Shown here piece after piece: positions 39,641 through 52,300 of a DNA stretch of 64,000 nucleotides. The position numbers and the translations under genes were made by a program. Each line of letters opens with the position of its first letter. Position 1 is the first letter of the stretch. The notes under the pieces were generated by a model, which was not told the origin of the DNA, did not search any database, and saw only the letters and a program-made list of their open reading frames with translations. This DNA is from Oreocharis arfaki. Its lineage: Eukaryota; Chordata; Aves; Passeriformes; Paramythiidae. The DNA is taken from assembly GCA_013398015.1 (NCBI GenBank), contig VZRR01013742.1:261134-325133 (forward strand). The letters are read 5' to 3'.

Positions 39641-39672
39641 AAAAAAAAAAAAAAAACCCAAAAAAAAACCCC
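39641..39672 (+). repeat. A-rich run with CCC interruptions
   Basis: A16, then CCC, then A9 and CCCC. This A/C-run pattern recurs as TTTGG or AACCC-type low complexity elsewhere (18929-18964, 28445-28480). Confidence 0.9.
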
Positions 39673-40518
39673 AATGAAAAAACTGCAAATGAGGATATTG
39701 AAGTTTCTATTAATCATGGGGGGTTAATTTTTTTTTTTTTTCCGCTTCTTAATCTGTTCACAGATTATCTGTGAAACTTTAATCTTAGAAGTCTTCAAGC
39801 TGTGCAAGTTTTTTCCCATTGTGATGTCAGAACTGATCAGATGTGATTGTTACAAAGATCCACTGAGGAGTTCAGCACTAATTGTTAGAAGATGTCCATG
39901 CTTAAAAAAATTAGGCCAGTGATTGTTACCATACTGTTAATTTCATGTACTGTTTAAAGCATGTTTTAGTTGTGGGAATCAAGTGTACTTTCTTGATGAA
40001 AAATACTTTGAGGAGCTGTAGTTTTTCTTGGTGTTGCAAAATCTTCTGAGCTGTAAGTGAAACCATTAAGAGCGGGAAGGGTTAATTGTATGGGAAGCCT
40101 CGTATTCAAATACTTCTCATATACGAAATATATGTCATGCTAGAAAATATTCTATTGTCAATCCAAATAGAACACAAACTAAAATGAGATAATTGGGAAG
40201 GTGCCCATAAAGTCAGCCTGAATATATTATCACAAGTATATGTGAGATAATATTTGTTTTAAAAAGATTCTATGGCACTGTAAACTCAGTCTCATTAGAG
40301 ACTGCATTTAAAAGGCTTATAAAGTTACTCATTAATGTTATCTTGTTGTATCTCCACAGCTTTTTCATTAAAGAAAATTCAGCAGAAAGCATTTTCTCCT
40401 GATAGCAGGAACCAATTTGCAATAAATGTTCTGGAAACCACTAGGGAAGCCATTACTGAGGTCTAATAAAAACAGACAAGCGTAACTTGTTCTATATTTT
40501 TGTTTCAATCACATACAG

Positions 40519-40670
40519 ATGAGACCCCGCTCTCCACACCAACCGCAAGAGACAGCCTTGACAAACTTTCTCTAACTGGGCATGGGCAACCACTACCTCC
40601 GGGTTTTCCATCTCCTTTTCTATTCCCTGATGGATTGTCCTCCATAGAGACCCTTCTGACTAACATCCAG
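40519..40670 (+). CDS. DACH1: DACH1 internal exon, Ser/Thr/Pro-rich linker before Dachbox-C
   Basis: This exon encodes the linker just upstream of the C-terminal coiled coil of DACH1, a nuclear transcriptional co-regulator of the Six/Eya/Pax network. The translation begins (D)ETPLSTPTARDSLDKLSL and ends with SSIETLLTNIQ, which I recognise as DACH1 rather than DACH2. The 3' splice site is a pyrimidine-rich stretch ending in acatacag at 40518. The first two bases (AT) complete a GAT aspartate codon whose G comes from the upstream exon, so entry is phase 1. The donor is CAG|gtaggc at 40671, leaving a complete codon (phase 0). The exon is 152 bp with 50 whole codons. The central stretch is rich in Pro, Gly and Phe (QPLPPGFPSPFLFPDG) and probably disordered. 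The preceding exon is not in the window. Intron read-through would add 22 codons before a stop at 40737. Confidence 0.95.
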
Positions 40671-43600
40671 GTAGGCCTTTTTGTAGATCAGCTTAAAGGG
40701 ATTGAGAGGAGCCAGTTGCAGATTTGTCTAAATTAATAAAACCATTCTAGCTTAATCAGTTCATAAGATTATTTGGATCAACTAATTTACTGAAACTTTT
40801 TAGTAATTTAGGTTTTAAAGGAACCACAGCAAACAAATGAATTTAGAAGCTGTCAGATACAGTACATAAAAATACAGATTGTATATTAAACCACAGCAGA
40901 AAATTCAATGTAAATTACATTGGTGTGTTTAACAACATTTGTCTTCAATGCTCTTTTTATTACAGGCTAATGAAATGTATCTTACTGTTTAACTTTATCT
41001 CATTTACTAAACAGAGAAAGAGTCCTTTAATAAATAGTTATTTCAAATTGCTAGAGTGGCATGGTGAAAATTATGTTTAAAGCTATTTGAAATGTGTCTC
41101 CCATAAAAGCATTTACAAAAAGCACTTCTTTTATAAATAAGCTCATTTCTCTTAAAGTACTGTCTTCAAAGAATAGACTTCAAAGGGTATTACCAAATTT
41201 TATACAGATTTCCTATTTGGTAGTTACAATGTCTGTTATGTGTACAGTAGAGCTGTGTTCAAATATTAGTATTATTATTATACACTGTATATAGCTTGAA
41301 GCCGAGTTGTTAGTGTTTCATATTAGAATTAAGAAATTTTTTTGTCCGCAAATTCAGTGATCTTGTGTTCCCCATATGCAAATTTTGCAACAATATGGTT
41401 GCATGTTGCATGCAGAAGCGAAACGATAGTGGCAGAAATAATACAGCCATATTGCATATTCCAGATAAGTCTTGTCTGGGCAGCTACCAAGTTCTAATTT
41501 GTCACCATTTATTTCCTGCTCATTCCTGCAAACACAGAAAATCAATTGTATTCTATCCAGCAAAGGATATGACGGAGTAGGGCCAGATCCTGCTCACTTT
41601 TCTGTCTGAAGCAATCTCACTAAAGTTTATGGCACTTCAGAATTGTTTTATGGAAATTATATGAGCCATTCATTAGTTGTGTTTTGAGGTCTAATAATGG
41701 AAAAATACTGCTGTTTAAGAATTAAATATTACCATCTCAGCCTGGTCTGAAAGAGCATATTTATGATTCCTTTTTGCAATTCTGGGACTTAGCATCTTGA
41801 AAATTTTAACCATGAACCAAGGCAATTTGATAACAGCATTCTTGTAACGTCTGCTGCAATCTGTAAAGATTGTATTTTTTCTTAAGGCAGAAATACAGTT
41901 AGTAATGTTTTAGCTGTGCATATATGTACAGAAAAGTTCTTAGTAATTTTTTTGACAAATGTCTGCTCTCAATGTCTCTAGACAGCAACCTAATGAGCAA
42001 AGCATTCAGCATCAACAGGTTAGCTAATCTCGTGATTGAATATGAGAGTGCTGCACTACTTCAGGATAAATGGCCAGGATTAATTTGCCAAGAATGCATT
42101 CAGTTTTGTTTTACAGAAAATGTAAATGTGAAATTCGGTCATCACTTTTTTTTTTAGTACTCTAATCTTACCTGGAATGAAAAGGTAACATCATAAACAA
42201 ACCAGAAACTTTTTCATGCCTTCTCTCATTGTGCTTTTGTACATCCTGTTCCTTACTTTGAGATTCCATATCATGACAAATCATCTATTAGGGAAAAGTG
42301 GTGGGACATAAGTCCTTTTGGATTTTTTCAGTTTGTCTCCACATCACAATACATGTTTTTGTCAGATTTCTAGGAATCCTTTCATAATAGTATATGAAAG
42401 GCATTTCCCACCCTCCCCCGTGCTCCAGATTTAATTTTTATTAGGGCAACATTAGAAAACCACTTCATCAAATAAAAAATAAATACAATTAGTTGATTTT
42501 CCCATCTGTGTAGAAGTTGACTTTACCAGCAGTAAAGTACATTACAATATCATATGGACAATAGTGGCAATTTCGTTAATCAGTGCCATTTAAAATGGTT
42601 TCCAAATTTAGCCACTATTGCAGTGAGAGGGGGCTACCCCATGCCCACAAATGAGTTAGATACTGTGATACTGACACTTCCCAAACAGAGTTTTAGGGAT
42701 TTGACTACAAGTTCAAATTTGTTGATGGCATCTGTGGAAAGAGGCAATTCTGTACCATGGTCCCTGATTGCAATGTAATTTGTGACTTTGCTAGGATATG
42801 CATAAGTAGCACCTGAAACCCATGATGCATTTATTACCTAAATTAGAAGGACTCTTTTCACTGGGTAAATGGCTCCTTGCTGTCCTTTGGACCTAATGAA
42901 TTTTGCATGCCTTTCAGTAGAGATGTGGTTTCCATGGGGAGGTGGACCAGTGTGATAACTCACTGTTCTCTTGTTGCATCAGTGGAGCAGGTCTAACTTC
43001 CTCGAAAAGGTCATCTGACCTACAGCCCATTCCCTGCCTTAAGTACTGAGGTGCTTTTGAAAGAGAAAATAGCAGAAATCCAGCCAATGGCTTCATGAAT
43101 GGATTTGTTAAACGCTACTCTTTTTTCTCCAGGGTCATTCATGCTGAAAATAGGGGGGTGTCCTTTCACTGAAAGGGTATATGTCTGCTTGTGAAATGCA
43201 AGTGTACAGTTTTTGTTAGGTAGTGGGTCTGGGAATCATCCACAACATGCCACATATGGTGCTGGAGGTAGCCTACATTTTAGGGATATGTTCATCACAG
43301 GAATATATAGGCATGGAGCTTCTGGCTACACATATGTGCATGGACTTGAGAGTGGATGTCTCTGCCATACTCCTCTTCTGTATATTCAGTTGTGTGAGGT
43401 GCAGGATCCGGAGGATCTGAATAATATAGACTTTGAGGCCTCCAAAAAAGGTTGTAGAGACTGTCCTGGTTTAAAATAGAACAGAATTAGGGTGTTGTAT
43501 GGGCACAAGGAGCTCAAATGACCTTTACCAAGGTGAGAAAGATCCTAAACCTTATCATTGGAACAGTGCTTTTTGGGTACGAGAGCAAAGATTTCTAAAC

Positions 43601-46600
43601 ACTTTTGTAACTTGAAAACAAATGTGCTATAAGTCCTGTAGATGCTGATGAACTCAGGTGAATTTGTTGCCTAACTGTAATTCTGTTGTAGAAGTCTGAG
43701 TCATCCTTTAGAATTGACCTCTGAACACAAGTGAGTCTGTTTCTTCCATCCATACTAAAGTTAAATGGATAGCCCTGATCACGAATTCATAATTTTAGGC
43801 AAACATTAAACAAGCTTATTTGCTTCTGCTGTCACCAGTATGTCTTTCTGTATACCATATGTATTTTAATTCTCCATAAATACTTCTTTAAGCAAAATAT
43901 AATGTTTAATTATTTGTACGTTTAAAGTGGAGATAATAATATGCAATACCCAGAATAACCAATGTTGTTCTTGCTGGGGACTGCTGAAATACAAACAATA
44001 AACTATAAAAGAATATAATTAAGCAAATACACACATTAAAAAAGGAATAAGATTGGAAACGTTTGGGGGTTTTTTATTTGGAATTATATCTGCATATCTA
44101 AAAGGAAGAGAAAATAAATTTCCCCAGAGGGCTTAAATCAAGTGATATGTGTGTTTTTTCCCAAAGTGTATTTGTAGATTTCTTCTGGATTAAATGCTGG
44201 AAATGTATGTGCAGTTGCAGGGAGGATGAAGGGTGAGGGAAAGTGAGTCACAGCAAAATGCTGTGTGTGTGCTAGTGAGAAGGCTAAAGATGTCTCTGTA
44301 CCCCTCACATAAGTTTACCGTTTTGAGTCATGGCCTGATTATGCCAAAGTATGTTACAGCCATGGCCTTTCATGATACTACAATATTCTTGGGTAGTAAT
44401 AATGTTCTTTCAAGCTTTTAGAGTCTGAATCTTTACTGTACCTAAGCTGAATCTCCATTAATATCTAAGGGATTGTATAGTTGCACCATGATAGCTGTAT
44501 TTTTCTATCAAGACTGTGTTGTATTGACATATTTTTGTTGCTAAATATTTTTAAAGAGATGCCTAAAATAATTTGCAAGTATCCAGTTGATATTAATAAA
44601 AGCACTGCATGGTTACCATCTAAATTCCCCTCTGAAAACAAAGAAAACTACTAGCTTTATTTCTGTGAGTCTCCTGCACTGTTACTATCTATGACTAAAT
44701 ACTAAGAGAAAAATACTGCAAAGAGTGGATAAAGTGAAAAATCACAGTTTTACTTCATGAAAAGTAAATTTATTTTATTTATCTTCTAAAATTCAAGACA
44801 ATTATTTCATTTTTCACAGAAAGTAGTAATGGAAAAATGTCATTTATCCTTGTGTAATATGCCTTTATCTGTGATAAAGTATTCAATCTGAGATATTAAA
44901 AAATTGTCTTTCAGGAGTCATCTCTAGAGATACTCTAAATGTTGTCTTGCTCATGGTACTTAGTCACTAGTCAGTTATAAATAGCAGATAGTCAAAAATT
45001 AACATGTGAAGTTAACTAGAATTGTATGTATAGATACATATTTTTTTTGTAGAGCCTTTCACTAGATACTTTTAATTATAAGAGCATACAAATTATATAT
45101 ATATTCCTGACTAAAAGAGAAGCAATGCTATCTGAAAGTGTTTTCGCCATGAATGGCTAATACTGCAGAAAGAAGCCCCTGAGCTCCAACCCTCTGGAAG
45201 TTGGGAGGTTTGACTAGGAAAACTTCCTTGTGCGCACGCCCTGATCTTCTCGTTTGCCTTTTTAACTCAATGTGGGCAATTGTTGGAAACAGGATATGAT
45301 CTTCTAGATAGACTGTCAAACTAATTAGCAAGGTCATTTTGATGTCATCTATAAATGTATAGCTGAGTAAATTCTGTTAGTTGGAGCACACACTTATAGA
45401 TGCAGCTAGAAACGGAAGGAGCTTCTATATACCCTCCCCTCCACCCCTTTTAAAGTAGGCAACACATTATTTGCATAATTTAAAAATAGTGATGAGTAAT
45501 ACTGGTTTTAAGACTGACTTGAGGTTTGATATGTGTTTAGTTTCTGTAGGATCATGAGGCTGCCTTTACATGATGGTGTTTTCAGATCAGAGAATGGGAA
45601 GAAACTCATATATCAACTTAGCCTTGTGTTTGGGACAGTTCTAAAGGATTTGTCAGTGGAAAATACTAAAACAAGTACAGGAAAGAAAACAAACCAAATC
45701 AGAATGGTCTGTAAATCTCCAGGGAATAAAACATCCATTTTTGATATTTACACTGAAATAAAAATTAAGGATGACACCGAGAAGAATGACCTGCCATGCT
45801 TAAAGCCAGGCTCCAGATAGAGCCATACTGTATTAAAAACAAATCTGGAACTTGAGCATGTTCACTGCAATTATCGTTATCCAGCCGCCATAACATCTGA
45901 CCTTCCCTAAAGAGAAATATTTTCTCTTTGTTAATGTCCTGTGTTGCACTGCATTTCCCATTGTCATTGGCAGCATATTGATTTAATATCAGGTTAGAGG
46001 ATTAGCCATAGCACGTACAAGTTGGATATACTGTATTTTGTATAATCTTCCACAGCTGATCCACTGGGAGAATTAATAGAATTTCATGCAACTCTGAAAT
46101 TGCTATTCCTGTTCCAGGGGGCACTGATGATTTTTCAGATGTTGTACTTTCTTAGTTTTTCTCATCCTCTTTTGCACCGCATAGAGGGAGATATTGAATG
46201 ATTCCAGTATTTTTGCATTAGTGTTGTCATTGGCAGCAACAGCACTTTTGATATGCATCAGTTTGGCTCTAGTGCAGGTTTTTTTTCACACTGAATGCCT
46301 ACTGATGTGCACTGATTTAACTTCTAAAAATGAAACTTAATTTTGTGTAGCATATAAGTAGTCCCTAGTGGATCTTGGCTCCAAAAAGATAATATTTTTC
46401 AGACATAATCAGCAGCAATAGGTAATGTATTACCATTAGCTATGTTAGCAAGTATAAAAAAAGGAAAGACTGGGGGAGGAAGTGTGGTGCAGAAATTCAA
46501 TAGAAAATGTAATATTCTTTTAGCTTCATACTTTGCAGCAATTCTTTATATAAAATTACACACATCAGTGTTACACTCTAGTGTTATTCTCCATGTTTAT

Positions 46601-49236
46601 TCATAATGATTGTTTCATATTTAAAGAACACCAAAATATTGTGTTTTGTCAGCCAAGGACGATAATAGTTTAATAGTAATTTATTTTAAACTGCTACTGA
46701 TAATACAACCAATCAACACATTAAGTGATGCCAACATTGGCATCTTGCTAAATAATCTCTAGGCTTTGCACCGAGAGTACATCTTTCAAAGATAAGTCAA
46801 CAAGAGCAATCAGAGCAGAAAATTAGAATTTGGTATCTTAGAATTAAAATACAGCTAAACTAAAGTTTTAATTGGGGTGATCTAGAAGGGCACTTGATGT
46901 AATGATCTCTTTCATTTGTTACTAATTGTTTGTTCCTGATGAAGAAGAAACATGTACATGAATGTAGTTGAATTGAGTAAAGATGGCAGTTGCTTTAGCA
47001 GCTTGATTTTATTGTTAAACAAGATGGATTTTAAGAATTTGGGAAGACAGTCTTTGCAGCTTTAAACTTACTAGACAATACACTTTTCATGAGCAAATAC
47101 TTTCCATGTAATTTCTCTTGATCTGGTTTATTTATGATTTGGATGAATCACATGTTCCAGTAAGTGATGAATAGGAGGAGATTAAAACATTCTAGAGTTT
47201 AAGCATAAGCCAGAAGCAGGTATTGATAAACAATTCCTACTTCAGTTTCTTACTAATTCAAATGCCCTGAATGTAGGAGAATATGGCCGTGGAAAAGGGA
47301 CATAATTCAAATTAATATTAGCTTCTGAAAAATAGGTTTTGTACACTTTCCAAATACTTCAAATTGTACTTTGCTTTGCATATGTATGTAGAGCTTTATA
47401 TGTAGCTTTCTTTGTTTTTCTTTAGCAGTTGTTCAGGTTTAACATTCAACCCAAAATACCTTTGTGATTTAGTTATTTTACAATAGCGAAAGAAAACTGC
47501 TAAAACTTTAAACATTTTGTGAGGACGTCTGTTGTGTTACCATTGTTGCCATTTTACCAAATGTGGTTCTGTACTTACGTAATGTATATCATTTTGCTGA
47601 CCATCTGAGCCTTGCAGTCAGAAGGTGTTGGGTTCTTTTAGCTTCCATGGACTTCGACAGACTGAAGTGTAACAGAGCTGCAGAGCATTAAGCTCTGAAC
47701 AAGACAAGATTTGAGGCAACGATTGATTTTAGAAGGAGGATGAGGAGTACTGAAAATAACAGGCTCTGAAAACTGTACTAAAAGAGGAATTTGAAGGATA
47801 CAAATTTTACAGCAATCATTGACACTGGGAAGGCTAGTGGGATAAATGTGCAGACTAACACTCAAAAAAAATACTTTTTCTATTTCTCAAATATCATTAT
47901 ACATGCTGCTTTTTCCATTCTTTTTTTGGAGTTATTTAATTCAAAAAATTTTGAAAAAAGACATGCAACCCAGAGTCCAGTTTAGGAAGCGTGGCTGAGG
48001 GGTGAGGAAGCTTGTTTGGGAGTGGGGCATCATGGTTTTATGTGTGAAACCAGATCTTGAGTGTGAGCCTTATATCTGTTAGCTAAATGTTTCCCTAGCA
48101 GAGCCATTGGGGAGTACTGTTCTGTCTCTCTTGTTGGCATTGTTTTGCTTTATATCAGTAATTAAATCTCTGTTGGGTCAAATTATCTCTATGGTGAAGT
48201 TATCGGGAGTCTTGCCTAGGATATAGGAGAGTTAGTTTCATATCCATGGAGGTTCATATTTGAATATCCATGCTTAATTGTCTACTTTATTGTGATAGCT
48301 TCAGTAGGAGAGATTCGGGTGTAGACTCAAGAGCCTGATGGCCAGGCTTTTGGAAAATAGAAAAGGACATTTGCATGTTCATTTGTTTCAATTCCATTTC
48401 TCCTTCTATTTTGATGCCCTGTGTCAGTGTCCTAACTATCTAGTTATTACTATTAATAATACACTATTAGCTGTGCCAAGATCATCCTATTTCCTTCCAA
48501 AAGAAGAAGGAAGTTTGAAGTTGGAATTCTCAAAAGAAGTTTAGAATAATCTGAATTATTATTTCCTGAAACACTAACAACAGAAAAAAAGGTAGACTTT
48601 GTATCAACCACCTCATGTCAAGAAATCAAGAGATGCTTGTGTTTTGTTTTTCTGCTGTGAGATAATAATCACACAAAGTGAGGGAACAGACTTGTTAAAG
48701 CAGAGATATCTTCCTGCTTTGTGACTGTCCTTTGCTTAACATCCCAGTATAGCTATAGTCCATGGAAACTCTATGATATATGCAAATATTTGAAATTAAT
48801 AGTTATTAACAAGGATGAGGAGCAAAATGGCAAGACTTTAAAACAGACTTTCTCCCTCAGCTAATTTCCATTGGCTTGAATTGAATTGGTGATTGAATTC
48901 TGTGTATGGTGTGACTGTGAGACTGCCAATTTTTTAGTTTTCTTTAAAGTAATAAACCTATTCCTATACGTTTTTCACATTAGTTATATGCACAGTCAGA
49001 GGTGAGTTTGTATTTTCTGGGAAAACCTGGCTTCCAGAGTCTTAAATACTTTTGTCCACCTGTTAAAGTTAATTCCAGTTAAAAATTGCTGTTGATAATA
49101 GGTAACTTTGATCCTGTGACAGAATTATTTTATTTCTAAAATCTCATGTGACTATCAAGTAAAAACAACAGTAGTTAGTTATTATGTCAACTGTTCTAAC
49201 ATTTTCCAAATATTATCCAACTTTATCTCTGAACAG
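40671..49236 (+). other. DACH1: DACH1 intron between linker exon and first Dachbox-C exon (8566 bp)
   Basis: The intron has a gtaggc donor and a gaacag acceptor. It contains a possible old repeat-derived block at about 42550-43500 and a CpG-containing block at 45840-46060 that resembles regulatory DNA. The rest is AT-rich sequence without recognisable genes. No additional exon with DACH1-like translation was seen. Confidence 0.9.
45840..46060. promoter_or_regulatory. Candidate conserved non-coding element
   Basis: The block includes tgcaattatcgttatccagc, gccgccataa, attgatttaatatc and aggattagcc, with CpGs (atcg, gccgcc, cacgta) in otherwise CpG-poor intron. There is no repeat or protein resemblance. 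Confidence 0.28.
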
Positions 49237-49384
49237 GGTCTACTAAAGGTTGCTATAGACAATGCCAGAGCTCAAGAGAAACAGGTCCAACTGGAAAAAA
49301 CAGAGCTGAAGATGGAACTCTTCAGGGAACGAGAACTGAGGGAAACACTTGAAAAACAGCTGGCTGTGGAGCAGAAGAACAGAG
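49237..49384 (+). CDS. DACH1: DACH1 internal exon, first half of Dachbox-C coiled coil
   Basis: This exon encodes the first half of the conserved C-terminal Dachbox-C (DD2) helix, which in the Dachshund family mediates binding to Eya proteins. The translation starts GLLKVAIDNARAQEKQ, continues through ELFRERELRETLEKQ and ends LAVEQKNR. It is highly charged, with leucines and other hydrophobics spaced as in a coiled coil. The acceptor is ctttatctctgaacag at 49236 and the donor is GAG|gtatct at 49385. Entry is phase 0, matching the upstream exon, and one base (G) is carried over. Length is 148 bp: 49 codons plus one base. Against vertebrate DACH1 as I recall it, the match is near-identical, with conservative changes in the KMELF and QLAVEQ stretches. 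DACH2 diverges more here, which supports the paralogue call. Confidence 0.96.
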
Positions 49385-52300
49385 GTATCTTGCTTAAGCA
49401 GACATAAACAACTTGTAATTTATTTTCTTAGGAAACTATTTTCTATCAAACACCTGTATTTGTTCAAAAATTTACCTCCCTTAAATCATGTTTTGTCTCA
49501 GGTGACTGTAATGAAGGGTGTTTTATAACCTGCCTAATTTTGTATAGGATCTTCATGAGACTTGGAGCAAGGACCCTCCTTTTTCTCAACATTTCTCTTG
49601 AATATTGTAACATCAGTAATACAAAAGCAATTATAAATACCCTAGGTGCTGTTAGAGACCTTTGCAGGTTGTGATCATTAGGAAAAGGGACAGCTAGTTA
49701 ATACAAAGAGAATTTGTATCAAATTTAAGAATCTGCAAGTTTTTAGGAACTCTGCTCTGTTCTTATCGTGCATATTTAGGCAAACTGTAGGTAATAAATA
49801 TGAAGATAATGGTAATATATGAGCTCTTTATAATGCATAGTAGATAAAATACATGTTTGTAGAAGCAACATTTAAGGTTCTTCTTGATGAAGCGGAAACA
49901 TTAGTATCATTTTTAGCGTTAACATCAGTCCCTGTAAAGCCTGCTAGAGATTTTTATATAATTACATTGATAGTGAAGGTGAGGCAGTTTGCAGTGATTT
50001 GCATTAACTATTTGCATTATGAGCATGTTTCTGTCTTTCTTTATACATCCATTTCTCTGTCTCTGTATGTCTCACCCTTTAATAGTGCCTGGTTAGTTTG
50101 CAAGGACAGCTAACCTCTGGGACTCCCTTGCTGTTTCACTCAGACCGTGACAAGTCAGACGTGTATTTTTGCAGGGCTAGAGTTACAAGTCTCTTCTTGT
50201 CCAGTTTAATTTTCTGATAACCACCTAAGCAGAGAATCCCAAGAACAATTGAATTCACAACCAATGTCATTATGCCTTAAACTAACATGCTAGCAGTAAG
50301 CACACAATATAATCCTGTTTCATGCCTTGACCCATTAAAGGATAGGAATATCACATCATTAATTACACTTTTTTTATCTTTTGAGAATACATTTTGAAAG
50401 ACAATTGCTATTAATGATTATCACACCTCTGCAATGAGTCATCCCTTTGTCCACAACTGGTCTATTCTGCTCAATACAATTATATTACTTACATTTTTAA
50501 AATAGTTTGGTAAAAGAGTAAAGTAATTTGGTTAGTCTTCACATCTTTCTCACGATTGTTCAAATATATGTTCCCTTTTAGTGTTGTGCAATCATATACA
50601 CAAAAGAAAAAGTTTGGGGGGAAGACCCATCTGACTTTACTTTAGTTTTGCCATCTAAAAATTGTCTCATTTTAAATGAATAGAAGTTCTCTTTCTGAAC
50701 AATAAAGAAATAAACTTGTGTAGCCTGTTCTTAGATAGGTAGGTGGGGTCAATTGAATAGTGAAGACTTCTTTCTCTTTCCTTTAACTCCAGAGGTCACA
50801 TGGTTGACTAGGCTGTGCTAGACACATGCGTTTTGAGCAGTTGAAATTAAGCAAAATGAATTTAACTAGAAGTTGTATGTCAGAAAAAACATGGGATAGT
50901 CCCTTATTTTCTTCAGGTTACTGAAATAATTGGCAATATTATTTTCAGCATGATGCATTACCTGCTTTTGTATATGTATCCCTCTAATGATGATCTTGCA
51001 CTGGGGAAAAGAGTCAGACCAAAGAGGAATGGATTTGAACACTTAATGGTGGTATGCAGCAAAGCAAATATAATGAGGATGACTATCTCTGCTAGTGGGT
51101 ACTTCTGTATAAAAGAAAGGAAAGTGATGGATTATGCTTTAAAATTAACAGATCAAAGTAAGAGAGAAAAAATATGGCCAGGTTGTAATTATTGTGAAAA
51201 TTTATTCTTCAGTTAAAGGCAGAAAAATGCATAGGAGCCCTTACCTACCGTTAGTTTACCAGATAGAAAGTGTCATGTCTTAAAGAAAGTTTCACATGTC
51301 TTAATGGAAGCATGAGCAAGAAGGGAGAAATGTACCAGAATGCCTGCTAAGTGAAGAGATACTGTATGAAAATACTGAAATACACTTAAAAGCTGCTGCA
51401 TAGAAACACTATCTCTGTGTCAGATAGAGGTCAAACCCTTTATGTGAAGGCGATCTTTAGCATTAGGCAACATCTATCTATCTTTTGCTCATCATGTTAA
51501 TACAAGTCAAATATAATTTTCTTTAGTGGCTATGTATGAGTATTTTTGCCTTTTTTTGTGGAGCATTGGCTTCACTGATGCTGCTGTATGTTCTACAGAG
51601 CTGCTTATTTACTGTGCTGTTTCCTTCCTTCTTTTTAAATTTTCCAATTAGCAATTCCTAAGGCTGTAGGATGTGTCTCATCAACTGGTGAAAGTAGGAT
51701 AATATCTCTTTTGTGAGCAGCTACACAGTAAGGGTTTGCTAATTCTGGCTCTGACTGCTGTAGTCACATCTACAATGTGTCAGCCATGATGACATTTTAA
51801 TTCAGAAAGCAACATATGTTTCCTTCTCATTTATTGCAATCACTTTCAAAGTACTTATAATGAAAACATTAAAACCATGCAATGATTCAAAATGTATTTA
51901 GTTTAGCCTTTGCATAGATGCTAGATGTTCTTTGATAATATGAGCTAATTAGCCTGTAAAGTAGTTGGTGTTGTACAAAATGAGAAAGAACCAAAATTCC
52001 AAAGTCTTGGATGTAAATTATGTAGTTATTCTGACTGCAGGATATGTGCTTATGTTAATTTTGTGCCTGAACAGTTCTGTATAGCAGTACAAAATATACA
52101 AGATCATCTAAAAGGTGTTTCTTAGCATTTAAATTAAAGAGTAATAACAATGACAGTTCCCTTTAAAGTTTCATTATTTGAGTTTTGTGAAAGATACCAC
52201 CATCACAGTCTACTATCCCTGGAGAGTATGTACTGGTGGAAGTATATTTTTGCATTTTCCAGCATTCATTGCTAGGCATGTACTAGTGATTACTTTGGAG

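Larger units (their letters stand above)
1..40518 (+). other. DACH1: Large DACH1 intron (3' part), upstream of the exon at 40519
   Basis: No coding exon could be supported anywhere in this stretch. The open frames are short, lack splice context or protein resemblance, and often overlap simple repeats. I looked for the middle DACH1 exons (Ser-rich segment, QNGLSMNQ-type segment) and did not see them, so they lie upstream. The intron holds CR1 fragments, one MIR-like SINE, poly(A)/poly(T) runs and microsatellites, listed separately. It also holds several blocks with CpGs and homeodomain-type cores that look like conserved regulatory DNA. The remainder is unremarkable AT-rich sequence. Intron assignment is by inference from the phase-1 acceptor at 40518, since the upstream exon is not in view. 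Confidence 0.8.

Noticed and set aside
41577..41645. Similarity to an amniote repeat beginning gggccagatcctgctc
   Set aside because: I recall this motif from reptile interspersed repeats, but only about 20 bases match clearly, so family assignment is unsafe.
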